Below are positions 41,801 to 50,439 of a DNA stretch of 64,000 nt, piece by piece. The notes below the pieces were generated by a model. That model worked only from the letters and a program-made list of their open reading frames with translations. It did not search any database and was not told the origin of the DNA. The first letter of the stretch is position 1, and each line of letters begins with the position of its first letter. Origin of the DNA: Catellatospora sp. TT07R-123. Its GTDB lineage: Bacteria > Actinomycetota > Actinomycetes > Mycobacteriales > Micromonosporaceae. The translations under genes were made by a program, and so were the position numbers. Location: contig NZ_BNEM01000002.1 of NCBI RefSeq assembly GCF_018327705.1, forward strand, positions 2,790,001 to 2,854,000, given 5' to 3'.

Positions 41801-41862
41801 TGCAGTTTCGGGGAAAGTGCAGGAATCTTGGCCGCCGTTCGTGCACTTTCCCCGAAACTGCA
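41801..41862. repeat. Family A palindrome, copy 5
   Basis: Perfect 21-nt arms (41801-41821 and 41842-41862) with a 20-nt loop reading GGAATCTTGGCCGCCGTTCG. It lies 30 bp after the DUF350 stop codon and before the next plus-strand gene, in a terminator position. Confidence 0.92.
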
Positions 41863-41897
41863 CGAATGGCGCCACCAGCGATAACGTCATCTTTCGG

Positions 41898-41903
41898 GAT
41901 AAT
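41898..41903 (+). promoter_or_regulatory. Likely -10 box of a leaderless transcript
   Basis: GATAAT, six bases before GTG 41910. Confidence 0.5.
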
Positions 41904-41909
41904 CGGGCG

Positions 41910-42815
41910 GTGCTGCCGCCGCTGAATCCGCGACTGGTCCTGCGTCTGGTGCCGGTCGCCCTGGCGGTGCTCGCCGCCGGGGCGCTGGTGTTCGCCGCCG
42001 GGTCCGGCGAACCGCAGCCGACCGTGCTGGTCGGGGCCGGTGACATCGGCAGCTGCACCAGCAAGGGCGACAAGATCACCGCGAAGCTGCTGGACGGCAT
42101 CCCCGGCACGGTGTTCACGCTGGGCGACAACGCGTACATGTCGGGCTCGCGCAGCCAGTTCCGGCAGTGCTACGCGCCGTACTGGGGGCGCCACCGCGAC
42201 CGCACCCGGCCCGCCGCCGGAAACCACGACCTGCTCACCGACGGCGGCGCGCCGTACTACGACTACTTCGGCGCCGCCGCCGGGACGCCCGGCCAGGGCT
42301 GGTACTCCTACCGGGTCGGCGACTGGCTGGTGCTGGTGCTCAACTCCACCTGCGACGTCGTGGACTGCTCGGCCCGCGGGCCACAGGCGCGGTGGCTGCA
42401 CCGCACGCTCCAGCAGGAGCAGGCGCGGTGCACGGTCGCGATGTGGCACCACCCTGTCTTCACCTCGGGCGGCATGCACCCGCCGGAGCAGCGCCTGCTG
42501 CCCGCCTTCCGCGAGCTGTACGAGCACGGCGTCGACGTCCTGGTCACCGCGCACAACCACAACTACGAGCGCTTCGCCCCGCAGAACCCCGACGGCATAC
42601 GCGACGACGCCGCCGGGGTGCGCGAGTTCGTCGTCGGCACGGGCGGCGCCTCGCTCTACCGCTTCCCCGACGCCGTCGCCGCCAACTCCGAGTCGCGCGA
42701 CGACCGCTCGTTCGGGGTGCTCAAGCTGGCCCTGCACCCCGACGGGTACGACTGGGCGTTCGTGGCCCAGCCTGGCAGCACCTTCACCGACACCGGCACC
42801 GGCCGCTGCCACTGA
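41910..42815 (+). CDS. Membrane-anchored or secreted calcineurin-like metallophosphoesterase
   Basis: 301 residues. An N-terminal helix (about 8-32, LVPVALAVLAAGALVFAAG) acts as signal or anchor. Metal-binding motifs follow in family order: VGAGDIGSC near 42, LGDNAYMSGS near 72, AGNHD near 100, MWHHPVF near 180 and TAHNHNYERF near 215. This is the purple-acid-phosphatase-like branch of metallophosphoesterases, acting on phosphoesters outside the cell. GTG 41910 is the only start before the helix and sits six bases after a -10 box. Confidence 0.9.
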   Translation: MLPPLNPRLVLRLVPVALAVLAAGALVFAAGSGEPQPTVLVGAGDIGSCTSKGDKITAKLLDGIPGTVFTLGDNAYMSGSRSQFRQCYAPYWGRHRDRTRPAAGNHDLLTDGGAPYYDYFGAAAGTPGQGWYSYRVGDWLVLVLNSTCDVVDCSARGPQARWLHRTLQQEQARCTVAMWHHPVFTSGGMHPPEQRLLPAFRELYEHGVDVLVTAHNHNYERFAPQNPDGIRDDAAGVREFVVGTGGASLYRFPDAVAANSESRDDRSFGVLKLALHPDGYDWAFVAQPGSTFTDTGTGRCH

Positions 42816-42843
42816 CGGGGGCGTCCCCGGTCAGCGGCAGCGG
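42803..42843. terminator. Bidirectional terminator between convergent genes
   Basis: 19-nt arms (42803-42821 and 42825-42843) with two mismatches and a 3-nt loop. It begins inside the stop region of the phosphoesterase gene and ends just before the stop of the dehydrogenase gene. Confidence 0.8.
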
Positions 42844-42847
42844 CGGA

Positions 42848-44941
42848 CTACTTCAGGGTGATGGTCACCGGCCTGCTGCGGTCCGAGCCGATCCGGCCGA
42901 CGAGCTGATACTTGCCCTCGTCCGGAACGGGGCCGTCCGGGATCCGGTGGCGGTTCTTGCGTACGCACTCGGTGCTCGACCGGCCGTTCCACACCACCTG
43001 GAACACCCGCTCGTAGCCCGGCGCGAACTTCGCCAGCTGGTTGCCGTGCTGTGCCCCGCAGTCGTCGGAGGACCAGACCCGCTGCTCGCCGTCGAGCAGC
43101 CGCAGCTCCTGCAGGTCCGCGCCGATGTCGCGGGAGCAGGTCCGCTTCGACGAGTTCTTCACCTTCAGCGTGACCGCCAGCGGCGAGCCCGCGTCCAGGC
43201 TGGTCCGCGCGGGCACCGCGGTGACCGACAGCTCGTCGTCGGTGCACAGCTTCGGGTCCAGCTTGACCGGCCTGGGCGCCGCCCCGGCCTCGCTGGCATA
43301 GCGCACCCGGTAGATCTTCGCCTTCGCCGCGTACGGCCCGTCCTTCAGATCGTCCGGGTACAGCGCCGTGAAGTACAGCCCGTCGGCCCCGGCCGCCAGG
43401 CCCGCGACACTGGCCTTGCCGTTGCCGTTGTACTCCACCAGCGTCTTCGGGTCGTCCACCTCGCCGTCGCCGTCGAAGACGAACTCCACGATCCGCTTGC
43501 CGCGCACCTGCGGCCCCGTCGCGTACGTCGGGCCGCTCTCGGACACGAACGCGTGGTCGAGCTTGTCCTTCGGGAAGCCGGCCGACTGCCCGCCCTCCTG
43601 CTGCACGAACGCGATGTTCACCGGCCCGTGCGCGACACCCCAGTTGTACAGCGCCTTCTTGCGCATCGCGCTGTCACCGGCATACCACCCGTAGTCGGCA
43701 CCGCGGGTCACCCGGGCGAACCGGTCCACCGACGGGCCGTTCTCCACCGAGTAGTGCTGGCCGTCGGCGGCCCGCCAGGCGCCCCCGAACGGGTTGCGGA
43801 AGCCCGAGGCGTACACGTAGTCCTTGGCTTTGATCCCGTCCTTGGCGTCGTAGAACGGGTTGTCCTCCGGCGCGCTGCCGTCCAGGTTCATCCGCAGCAC
43901 CTTGCCCCGGAACGAATCCAGTCTGCGCGCCGTCTTCGGCTCGAACCCGTCGGCCATGTGCACGTACAGCTTGCCGTCCGGCCCGATCGTCAGGTTCGAC
44001 ACCTGGTGCGAGGCCTCCTGTGCCTCGTCCTTCATGTCGAGCACCGTCGTCGCCTTCGCCGCCGTGAACCCGCCGTCGTCGCTGTGGAACCGGACCACCT
44101 TCGGATAGAAGTGCGCGCCCGAGCCCGACCGGTACAGCATCGAGGCGAACACGTCGCCGCTGGCCGGTTCCACCACGATGCCGGTCAGGCCGATCTCACC
44201 GTCACCGGGCACCTTCCGGCCGCGCGGGTCGAAATTCAACAGATCCTTCGCGTACGTCCCGACGGTGAAGTCGCCGCGGACCACCTTGATCTGGCCGTAC
44301 AGCTCCGTCACGTAGAACATCGGCTTGCTCGGCGCGGACCCGTGCGCGGGCACCATCGCGATGTTCACCGGCAGCGAGAAGCCCGACGCCACCTCCTCCA
44401 CGACGTACCCATCCTGGAAGGTGCGCCAGATCGGCGCCCCCGGCAGCGGCTTGAGCTGCGCGTCCGTCCGGAACGTACGCACCGACCACTGGCCCCACTC
44501 CGCACGCGGATCACCGCTGCTGTCCCGGTGGCGGCTGCGGACCTCGAACGCCGTGGTCGGCGGCAGCTCCGCGGCGCCCGCGAGCGAGCCCTGGAACACC
44601 CCGTCGCCCAGGTGGGCGTGCAGTCGCTGGGCGCCGGTGATGCACTCCGACGCCCACACCCGCTCCGCCTGCGCCGGGGGCACCGTCCACACCTCCCAGT
44701 CGGTGCAGCGGTGCTCGTCGCGTACGTCCGGGTCCGCGAACGGCTGCGCCTCCATGTGCAGATCGGCACCGCTGACCAGCTGGCCGTCGGTGCTCGGCTC
44801 GCTGATGGTCGGCGCGAGCGGGGACAGGTCTACCGGCCCGGCCGGGGCGGCGGGGCGCACCAGCGCCACCACTCCGGCGGCGGCCATGACCAACGTGAGC
44901 AGGGCCGCCTCACCAGCGAGGGCGACCTTTCGGGAATTCAT
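42848..44941 (-). CDS. Secreted PQQ-dependent sugar dehydrogenase-like protein with extra domains
   Basis: 697 residues from ATG 44941; ATG 44959 (six residues longer) is possible, and a GGAG lies 12 bases before 44941. Residues 1-30 form a signal anchor. A beta-rich N-terminal region (about 38-170) with two Cys is unassigned. Residues 175-555 form the six-bladed GSDH propeller (VEEVASGFSLPVNIAMVPAH, YASGFRNPFGGAWRAADGQH, VTRGADYGWYAGDSA). The last ~130 residues (LSVTAVPARTSLDAGSPLAV...) resemble a BsuPI-type immunoglobulin-like domain. The propeller family oxidises sugars with PQQ, but many members are untested. Acts outside the cell. Confidence 0.85.
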   Translation of the reverse strand: MNSRKVALAGEAALLTLVMAAAGVVALVRPAAPAGPVDLSPLAPTISEPSTDGQLVSGADLHMEAQPFADPDVRDEHRCTDWEVWTVPPAQAERVWASECITGAQRLHAHLGDGVFQGSLAGAAELPPTTAFEVRSRHRDSSGDPRAEWGQWSVRTFRTDAQLKPLPGAPIWRTFQDGYVVEEVASGFSLPVNIAMVPAHGSAPSKPMFYVTELYGQIKVVRGDFTVGTYAKDLLNFDPRGRKVPGDGEIGLTGIVVEPASGDVFASMLYRSGSGAHFYPKVVRFHSDDGGFTAAKATTVLDMKDEAQEASHQVSNLTIGPDGKLYVHMADGFEPKTARRLDSFRGKVLRMNLDGSAPEDNPFYDAKDGIKAKDYVYASGFRNPFGGAWRAADGQHYSVENGPSVDRFARVTRGADYGWYAGDSAMRKKALYNWGVAHGPVNIAFVQQEGGQSAGFPKDKLDHAFVSESGPTYATGPQVRGKRIVEFVFDGDGEVDDPKTLVEYNGNGKASVAGLAAGADGLYFTALYPDDLKDGPYAAKAKIYRVRYASEAGAAPRPVKLDPKLCTDDELSVTAVPARTSLDAGSPLAVTLKVKNSSKRTCSRDIGADLQELRLLDGEQRVWSSDDCGAQHGNQLAKFAPGYERVFQVVWNGRSSTECVRKNRHRIPDGPVPDEGKYQLVGRIGSDRSRPVTITLK

Positions 44942-45089
44942 GATCGGCGTGATCTCCATCAGCGCGGGGGTGCTGACAACCGCGCCAGGCTACACGCCAC
45001 ATTTCGGACTTATGCCCCCAACACGCCGCACATCCCGGACGCATCACTCCCCCTCGGGACCGCCTCCGCACTCGAGCTCCCTGCGTGCG

Positions 45090-45151
45090 TGCACTTTCGG
45101 GGAAACTGCACGAATCCTCGCCCGAATTCCAGCACTTTCCCCGAAACTGCA
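45090..45151. repeat. Family A palindrome, copy 6
   Basis: 21-nt arms (45090-45110 and 45131-45151) with three mismatches. It ends four bases before the mycosin gene's stop codon, in terminator position for the three-gene operon. Confidence 0.85.
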
Positions 45152-45155
45152 AGAT

Positions 45156-46277
45156 TCACTCGGGCCTACGCCGCCGAACAACCATCACCACGAGCCCAAC
45201 CGCGAGAATGACGATCGTCAGACAGCCCCCGCCCAAGAAGAGTGCCGTCCGCAGCGGGAACTCGGCCCCGGGTGCGTCGATCCGGGTTGGCGCGATCTGA
45301 CTGGGGGCGACGGACCTCCCTGCCGATGCACTGACTGCCGGTGCGGTGAGGGCCGCGACGAGATTCGGCACGCCGAATCCGTAGGCTGAGTCTCGTCCGG
45401 CTGGGCCCTTATCGGTTGCGGTGCTGATCAGCCGACGGATGACTTCGGTAGCAGGCATCGTCGGATACTTGGCCCGGATGAGGGCGACCATTCCCGCGAC
45501 GATGGCAGCCGAGTTGGAGGTGCCGTCCGTGACCACACGCCGGTTGTCCCGCCAGGCAGTGCTGATCCCCTTCGCCGGCGCCGACAGGAGCACCTCGGGC
45601 CCGGTCACGGAACTCGACCAGAGCTGCCCGTCCGAGCCGATTCCGGACACGGCCACCACACCAGGGAAGGCAGCGGGGTACTCGATCGCCGACTTCTCCG
45701 GCTTATTGCCCGCAGAGGCGATGATGACCACGTCCTGAAGGATCGCCTTCTCCACAGCCTGTTGTAGAACCAGGTCACGGTCTACATGAGCCGCCGAAAT
45801 GGAGATCACCTTAACGCCGTGCTCGACGGCCCAGTTGATCGCGCTACCCATGGCGGTCGGCGAACTCGAAACCGAGTCCGCGTATTTCAACGAGACCACG
45901 GTGGCCTTCGGAGCAATACCCCGAATCCGGCCATGGCCGACGATCAGGCTGGCCATGGAGGTGCCGTGGCCGTCATCGTCGGTCAGTCCGTCGCCGGACG
46001 CAGGGAACTGCCTGACATCAACCCCGGGTTCCACCGAGCCTCGGATGTCGGGATGGTTCGGATCGATTCCGGTGTCGATCACCGCAATCCGAACACCTTC
46101 ACCTTGACTGATCTTGTGCGCAGCAGAAACATCGAGATAGTTCAGGTACCACTGGCCATCGGAGATTTTGTCTGCTCCCGCAGCAGGAGAGCCGAGAGCG
46201 GAAAGGCTCAACGCGATCGGCACCACAATCGCGGCCGCCCAGATGCGCGAGCGGAATGACGCAAATACGAAAGTCAT
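45156..46277 (-). CDS. Mycosin-type subtilisin protease of a type VII-like cluster
   Basis: 373 residues. Signal peptide 1-35, then an S8 domain with Asp68 (RIAVIDTGIDPNHPDIRG), His104 (DDDGHGTSMAS) and Ser254 (VTDGTSNSAAIVAG). A membrane helix lies near the C-terminus (about 343-366) followed by RRRRP. Signal, protease and C-terminal anchor in that order is the mycosin (MycP) layout. The Ser motif GTSNSAA differs from the common GTSMAAP/GTSFAAP, so substrate preference may differ. Its ATG overlaps the stop of the upstream gene (ATGA). Mycosins support type VII secretion and cut secreted partners. Confidence 0.88.
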   Translation of the reverse strand: MTFVFASFRSRIWAAAIVVPIALSLSALGSPAAGADKISDGQWYLNYLDVSAAHKISQGEGVRIAVIDTGIDPNHPDIRGSVEPGVDVRQFPASGDGLTDDDGHGTSMASLIVGHGRIRGIAPKATVVSLKYADSVSSSPTAMGSAINWAVEHGVKVISISAAHVDRDLVLQQAVEKAILQDVVIIASAGNKPEKSAIEYPAAFPGVVAVSGIGSDGQLWSSSVTGPEVLLSAPAKGISTAWRDNRRVVTDGTSNSAAIVAGMVALIRAKYPTMPATEVIRRLISTATDKGPAGRDSAYGFGVPNLVAALTAPAVSASAGRSVAPSQIAPTRIDAPGAEFPLRTALFLGGGCLTIVILAVGLVVMVVRRRRPE

Positions 46278-47497
46278 TCCGCCCGCCTCGTGATCTTCAC
46301 CTTAAGGTCATCGCTCCACGGGGTCGCCACACCTGCGAACCAGTCGACAAAGCTTTCATCTACTGCGGCCATCTCGTCGCGGCTGGCCGGACCAGGGTCG
46401 CGCGGCGCACCCTCGATCACAGGCGGAACGCCCTGGCCCACCTGCCAGATGACATCCTTACGACCCTCTCGACCAGATCCACGGGCACCCTGCTGACCGG
46501 GCCCACCGACCGGACTGGCGATCGGCATCATGCCCGTTCCGGCGGCGCCTCTGCCAGCTGTGGCACCAGCCTGCGCGGACCCAAGGCCACCAGGCGAGGG
46601 CATAGGCGCGATCCAGCCGCCACGTCCGACGCCAGGTCCGGGCAACACATATGCACCACCGCCTGGCGCGTAACGATTGCCGGGCGGCACGGGGAGAACG
46701 GAGACCGGCGAACCGGGCACTGCCGGTACTGGGTCCGGTAGGCCTTCCAGCTCAGGGCTCCCGGGCATCACCGGGTGGTGCCCGGGGACAGGAGGCGGAC
46801 CTGCGGGCTTGCCAATCCGGTGCGTCTCAGGACCACCGCCGTGCGGCGAGTCGTCGTCATCGTCGTCCTCATCACGAGGCCTGGACTGCGCCTCGCGAAA
46901 CTCGTACGGCTGAGGAATGATCATACGGCGACGGTGGTCGGCCACCGCCGTCTCAGCATCGGTCATGGCCTGGCGGGCCTGATCGTTGAGCTTCCCCGCC
47001 GCGTGATCCCACCACTCGGGCAGCCAGTCCGAAGTCACGCTGTCCCACTGCTCCTTGAGTGGAGACACTTTCTCCTTCGCCGTCTTCAGCGCTGTAAGCA
47101 CACCGTCGAGTCCACGTGCATTGCCCACTGATGCGTAAGCGTTCTCGCCCATCGTGTCGATCAGCTTGTCCAGAAACTTGAAGAACTCGTCCGCCGCGCG
47201 AGAACGCGCTGGATCCCACACCTCAATGAGGCTGTTGCGCATGCCCGCCAGTCGGTCGTGATGCTCAGCGAGCAGCTGACCGAGGCTCTCCCATCCCTGC
47301 ACCTGCTTCCAGGCGTCGGGATCGTCCTCGGTCCGAACAGAGTCCCACATCCGGGGTACATCGAATGCACCCCAGAAAGTACAAACCGCCTGGATCTCGG
47401 GCTGTTCTGTGAAAACTGTGCGGACTGGGGCAACGAATTCGCCTTTGATCACAGCAGCGTTCAGGGGCGCCACGACGGCTCGCCTTTGATCACTCAT
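46274..47497 (-). CDS. Large helical/proline-rich protein of the type VII-like operon
   Basis: 407 residues. Residues 60-200 are helical and resemble a WXG/PPE-type domain: GWESLGQLLAEHHDRLAGMR, then VWDPARSRAADEFFKFLDKL. An acidic run follows (about 210-217, six Asp). Residues 220-350 are Pro/Gly-rich. The end (VDESFVDWFAGVATPWSDDL) is not the YxxxD/E secretion signal I would expect. The protein has no signal peptide, which fits type VII export. Overlapping start and stop codons tie it to both neighbours. A substrate or chaperone role is inference. Confidence 0.65.
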   Translation of the reverse strand: MSDQRRAVVAPLNAAVIKGEFVAPVRTVFTEQPEIQAVCTFWGAFDVPRMWDSVRTEDDPDAWKQVQGWESLGQLLAEHHDRLAGMRNSLIEVWDPARSRAADEFFKFLDKLIDTMGENAYASVGNARGLDGVLTALKTAKEKVSPLKEQWDSVTSDWLPEWWDHAAGKLNDQARQAMTDAETAVADHRRRMIIPQPYEFREAQSRPRDEDDDDDDSPHGGGPETHRIGKPAGPPPVPGHHPVMPGSPELEGLPDPVPAVPGSPVSVLPVPPGNRYAPGGGAYVLPGPGVGRGGWIAPMPSPGGLGSAQAGATAGRGAAGTGMMPIASPVGGPGQQGARGSGREGRKDVIWQVGQGVPPVIEGAPRDPGPASRDEMAAVDESFVDWFAGVATPWSDDLKVKITRRAE

Positions 47498-47907
47498 GCG
47501 ATCTCGCTCCGGTGAGGCTCAGTGACCGAAGGCAGTATGAGCTTCGCCCTTACGATGGCATCCAAAAGTGTCTTCTCAATGGCATCGATCTGCCCGGCGG
47601 AGTGAGTGTCCGCGTTCGAGTAGTTCTCGAGGACCTGCTGCATAGCCTGTGCCAGAACATCTGCCGCCTCGACCTGGCGTGCACCGTTGGCCTTCGCTCG
47701 GTTCAGGGCCATGGCGACCAGTTGTCGGCTGGCGATGACCTCGCCACCTACCGTGTGCGCGCCGAAGCGCAGCCCGTTCTGCAATTCCTGGTCGGCTTTC
47801 GCCACCCCCGGCCGCAGCCCCCGGTCGACGTCAGCCTTGAGTACGTCGGCGAACATGCGCAGTTCGCCGAGGTCTACGGATACCTTGGGGCTTCCCCCGC
47901 TGCCCAT
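47494..47907 (-). CDS. Small helical protein, ESX/WXG100-like first gene of the operon
   Basis: 137 residues, mostly helical, starting MGSGGSPKVSVDLGELRMFA. It has the length and helix-rich make-up of WXG100/EspC-type proteins but no clear WxG motif. The middle reads LRFGAHTVGGEVIASRQLVA, then ADVLAQAMQQVLENYSNADT. ATG 47907 has GGAGG five bases upstream. It overlaps the next gene by ATGA. As a small partner of a mycosin and a PPE-like protein it is likely to be exported, but this is from context. Confidence 0.65.
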   Translation of the reverse strand: MGSGGSPKVSVDLGELRMFADVLKADVDRGLRPGVAKADQELQNGLRFGAHTVGGEVIASRQLVAMALNRAKANGARQVEAADVLAQAMQQVLENYSNADTHSAGQIDAIEKTLLDAIVRAKLILPSVTEPHRSEIA

Positions 47908-48409
47908 GAGATCCTCCCCGCCTCCATGGATCAGCACGGAGCGTATCGAACTCAAACGGCAGCGTCGATGTTGTCCACAGGCAGGAACCGTTACCCACAG
48001 GCAGAATCCCGGGGTACGAGTAGGGCAGGACGGTGGCTCAACCGTCCTGCCCGGACTCACAGCTCACTCCTAGTTCCGCTTCCTGTCCACCCCTTTTTGC
48101 AGCCTCCAGGAAACGGCCGGCTCAACCCGGCAGCTACATCGCGACGAAAGCCGCTGGCGGTTCCACCCGTCGGGGTGACCCGTCCGCTCTGGTCGCAGGT
48201 ACCGCCCACGTCACCGACGCCCGACACACGCCACTTCAACACATACATCCCGAAAATGACACAAGCTCCCAACCGGAGAACGCCGGAGAACGCCTGGCGG
48301 GGCCGGTCGGGTAGTCGGCGGCGGCCGGACGGGTGGCGCGGTGCCGACCGGTTGGCGCGGGCCGACTACGGTTGAGGCTTCGTACTCACCTTCCGAGGAG
48401 TGAACGCCT
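47908..48409. other. Divergent intergenic region of 502 bp
   Basis: Between the type VII-like operon and the CorC-type gene. A TTGTCCACA (47971-47979) and a TTACCCACA (47991-47999) lie in direct repeat 20 bp apart (shared CCACAGGCAG). I see no gene in it. Confidence 0.55.
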
Positions 48410-49696
48410 GTGGGCGGCTACGGCACCCAGGTACTGCTGGTGCTTGTCCTGATGTTGATCAACGGCGCGCTGTCGGGCAGCGAGATGGCGCTCATCTCCC
48501 TGCGCGAGTCGCAGATCCAGCGCCTGGAGCGCAGCTCGGGCGGCGGCCGGGTGCTGGCCCGCCTGTCGCGCGACCCGAACCGGTTCCTGGCCACCATTCA
48601 GATCGGCATCACGCTGGCGGGCTTCCTCGCCTCGGCGTTCGCGGCGACCTCGCTGGCCCAGCCGCTGTACAAGCCGCTGTCGTTCCTCGGCGAGGCGGCC
48701 GAAGCGGTCTCGATCATCGTGGTCACGTTGATCCTGACGTTCCTGACCCTGGTCATCGGCGAGTTGGCGCCCAAGCGCATCGCGATGCAGCGGGCCGAGA
48801 GCTGGGCGCTGCTGGCGGCCCGGCCGCTGAACTGGATGGCGACCGCGTCGCGGCCGTTCGTGTGGCTGCTCGGCAAGTCGACCGACCTGCTGGTGCGGAT
48901 CGCGGGCGGCGACCCGAGGGCGGGCCGGGAGGAGATCTCGGCCGAGGAGATCCGGGACCTGGTCGTGGCACAGCGCGGGTTCACCGCGCAGCAGCGGGAG
49001 ATCATCTCCGGCGCGTTCGAGATCATCGAGCGGGACGTACGCGAGATCATGGTGCCGCGCCGCGACGTGTTCACCCTGCCGGGGCGCCTGAGCACGCAGG
49101 AGGCGCTGCGGGTGCTGGCCGAGTCGGGGCACACCCGGGCGCCGGTGGTCGGCGAGGGCGGCCTGGACTCCACGGTCGGTGTGGTGCACCTGCGCGACCT
49201 GCTGAACAGCGACGGCACCGCCGCCGAGGCGGCCCGGCCGGGGCTGTTCCTGCCCGAGACGCAGTCGGTGTCGGACGCCATGCGCAAGCTGCGCCACCAG
49301 CGCGAGCAGTTCGCCCTAGTCGTGGATGAGCACGGCTCGATCGACGGCATCATCACGATGGAGGACCTGGTCGAGGAGGTCGTGGGCGAGATCTACGACG
49401 AGACCGACCGCGACGTCGAGTCGGCGGTGCGCGAGGGCGAGGGCGTCTTCCTGGTGCCCGGCTCGTTCCCGCTGCACGACCTGCCCGACCTCGGCATCGA
49501 CGACGACCGTCTCGGCGAGGTCGACTACACCACCGTCGCCGGCCTCGTGCTGGACAAGCTCGGCCACATCCCGACCGCCCCGGGCGAGACCATCAAGGCA
49601 CCCGGCCTGACCGCCGAGGTCGTAGAGGTGACCGGCCACACCATCACCCGGATACGGCTGCGCGCCGTCGACCGGGAGCGGCACGAGTCGGTGTAG
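48410..49696 (+). CDS. CNNM/CorC-type membrane protein (DUF21-CBS-CorC_HlyC)
   Basis: 428 residues. A DUF21/CNNM domain with three to four membrane helices (about 5-180: NGALSGSEMALISLRESQIQ, GELAPKRIAMQRAESWALL) leads to a tandem CBS pair (about 205-335: MVPRRDVFTL, VVDEHGSIDGIITMEDLVEE) and a C-terminal CorC_HlyC domain (about 350-420). Family members handle magnesium or cobalt efflux; hemolysin is a historical name only. GTG 48410 is preceded by GAGGAG. Confidence 0.92.
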   Translation: MGGYGTQVLLVLVLMLINGALSGSEMALISLRESQIQRLERSSGGGRVLARLSRDPNRFLATIQIGITLAGFLASAFAATSLAQPLYKPLSFLGEAAEAVSIIVVTLILTFLTLVIGELAPKRIAMQRAESWALLAARPLNWMATASRPFVWLLGKSTDLLVRIAGGDPRAGREEISAEEIRDLVVAQRGFTAQQREIISGAFEIIERDVREIMVPRRDVFTLPGRLSTQEALRVLAESGHTRAPVVGEGGLDSTVGVVHLRDLLNSDGTAAEAARPGLFLPETQSVSDAMRKLRHQREQFALVVDEHGSIDGIITMEDLVEEVVGEIYDETDRDVESAVREGEGVFLVPGSFPLHDLPDLGIDDDRLGEVDYTTVAGLVLDKLGHIPTAPGETIKAPGLTAEVVEVTGHTITRIRLRAVDRERHESV

Positions 49697-49705
49697 TGAT
49701 CGCCG

Positions 49706-49750
49706 TCTGCGGTCGGAAGACGCAGCAGGAAGACGTCTTCCGACCGCAGA
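49706..49750 (+). terminator. Perfect terminator hairpin after the CorC-type gene
   Basis: 17-nt perfect arms (49706-49722 and 49734-49750; core GCGGTCGGAAGACG) with an 11-nt loop, ten bases after the stop codon. Confidence 0.85.
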
Positions 49751-49792
49751 CATAGATCTAGGCCGTCCGGGGCCGGGCACCGGAGCCTTAAC

Positions 49793-50299
49793 GTGATGGG
49801 CCTGGCCGGGCTGGGCGGGGCGGCGGCGCTGGCGGTGGGCACGGCGCGGCGGCGCGGGCGGGTGTGGCTGCGTGCGGCGACGGCGATGGCGGCGGTGCTG
49901 GCCTGCTTCGCGGTGCTGCCGCTGCCGGCGGGCGCCGATCCGACCTTCAAGCCGTACGCGCAGACCGACACCGCCAATCCGCGCTACTTCTACTTCTGCC
50001 GCACCGAGGCGACCTGCGCCGACGCGGCCCACGGGGCGGCGGCGCAGGGGGCGGCGGTGCGGTTCGGCATCGTGCGGGAGAAGACGAAGGCCCGGGTCAA
50101 CGGCGTGGTCGACCCGGCGGTGGCGCGGCTGGAGTACCGGTCGGCGCCCGGCGGCGCCCGGCGGCTGATCCCGATCGTGGACATGTTCGGCGAACGCGGG
50201 TTCTCGTTCCGCAGCGCGAACCTGGCCGCGGGCGAGCTCACCGCGTACGCCGCCGACGGCAGCGTGCTGGCCGCGTTCTCGGCCGAGCTCACGCCCTGA
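49793..50299 (+). CDS. Secreted protein of unknown function
   Basis: 168 residues. A long signal or anchor (about 1-48: GLGGAAALAVGTARR... AAVLACFAVLPLPAGADP) precedes a ~120-residue mature part with two Cys (YFCRTEATCADAAHGAAAQG) and a beta-rich end. GTG 49793 has GGAG seven bases upstream; ATG 49796 is one codon later. No recognised family. It lies between two hairpin-bounded genes. Confidence 0.65.
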   Translation: MMGLAGLGGAAALAVGTARRRGRVWLRAATAMAAVLACFAVLPLPAGADPTFKPYAQTDTANPRYFYFCRTEATCADAAHGAAAQGAAVRFGIVREKTKARVNGVVDPAVARLEYRSAPGGARRLIPIVDMFGERGFSFRSANLAAGELTAYAADGSVLAAFSAELTP

Positions 50300-50439
50300 G
50301 ACTGCCGCAGAGTTCCACTGGCGACGGTCCGGCGACCGGCCCGCCAGCGCAGACGACCCGAACAGCCCTCCCGAGAATGTCTCGCGTCCGGCACCATGTG
50401 CGGTTGTGTCGTCGGGGTATCGAGCGGGGGTTTGACGTG

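Noticed and set aside
47971-48004. Possible replication origin from DnaA-like boxes
   Set aside because: Only two boxes are present and dnaA, dnaN and their usual neighbours are absent.
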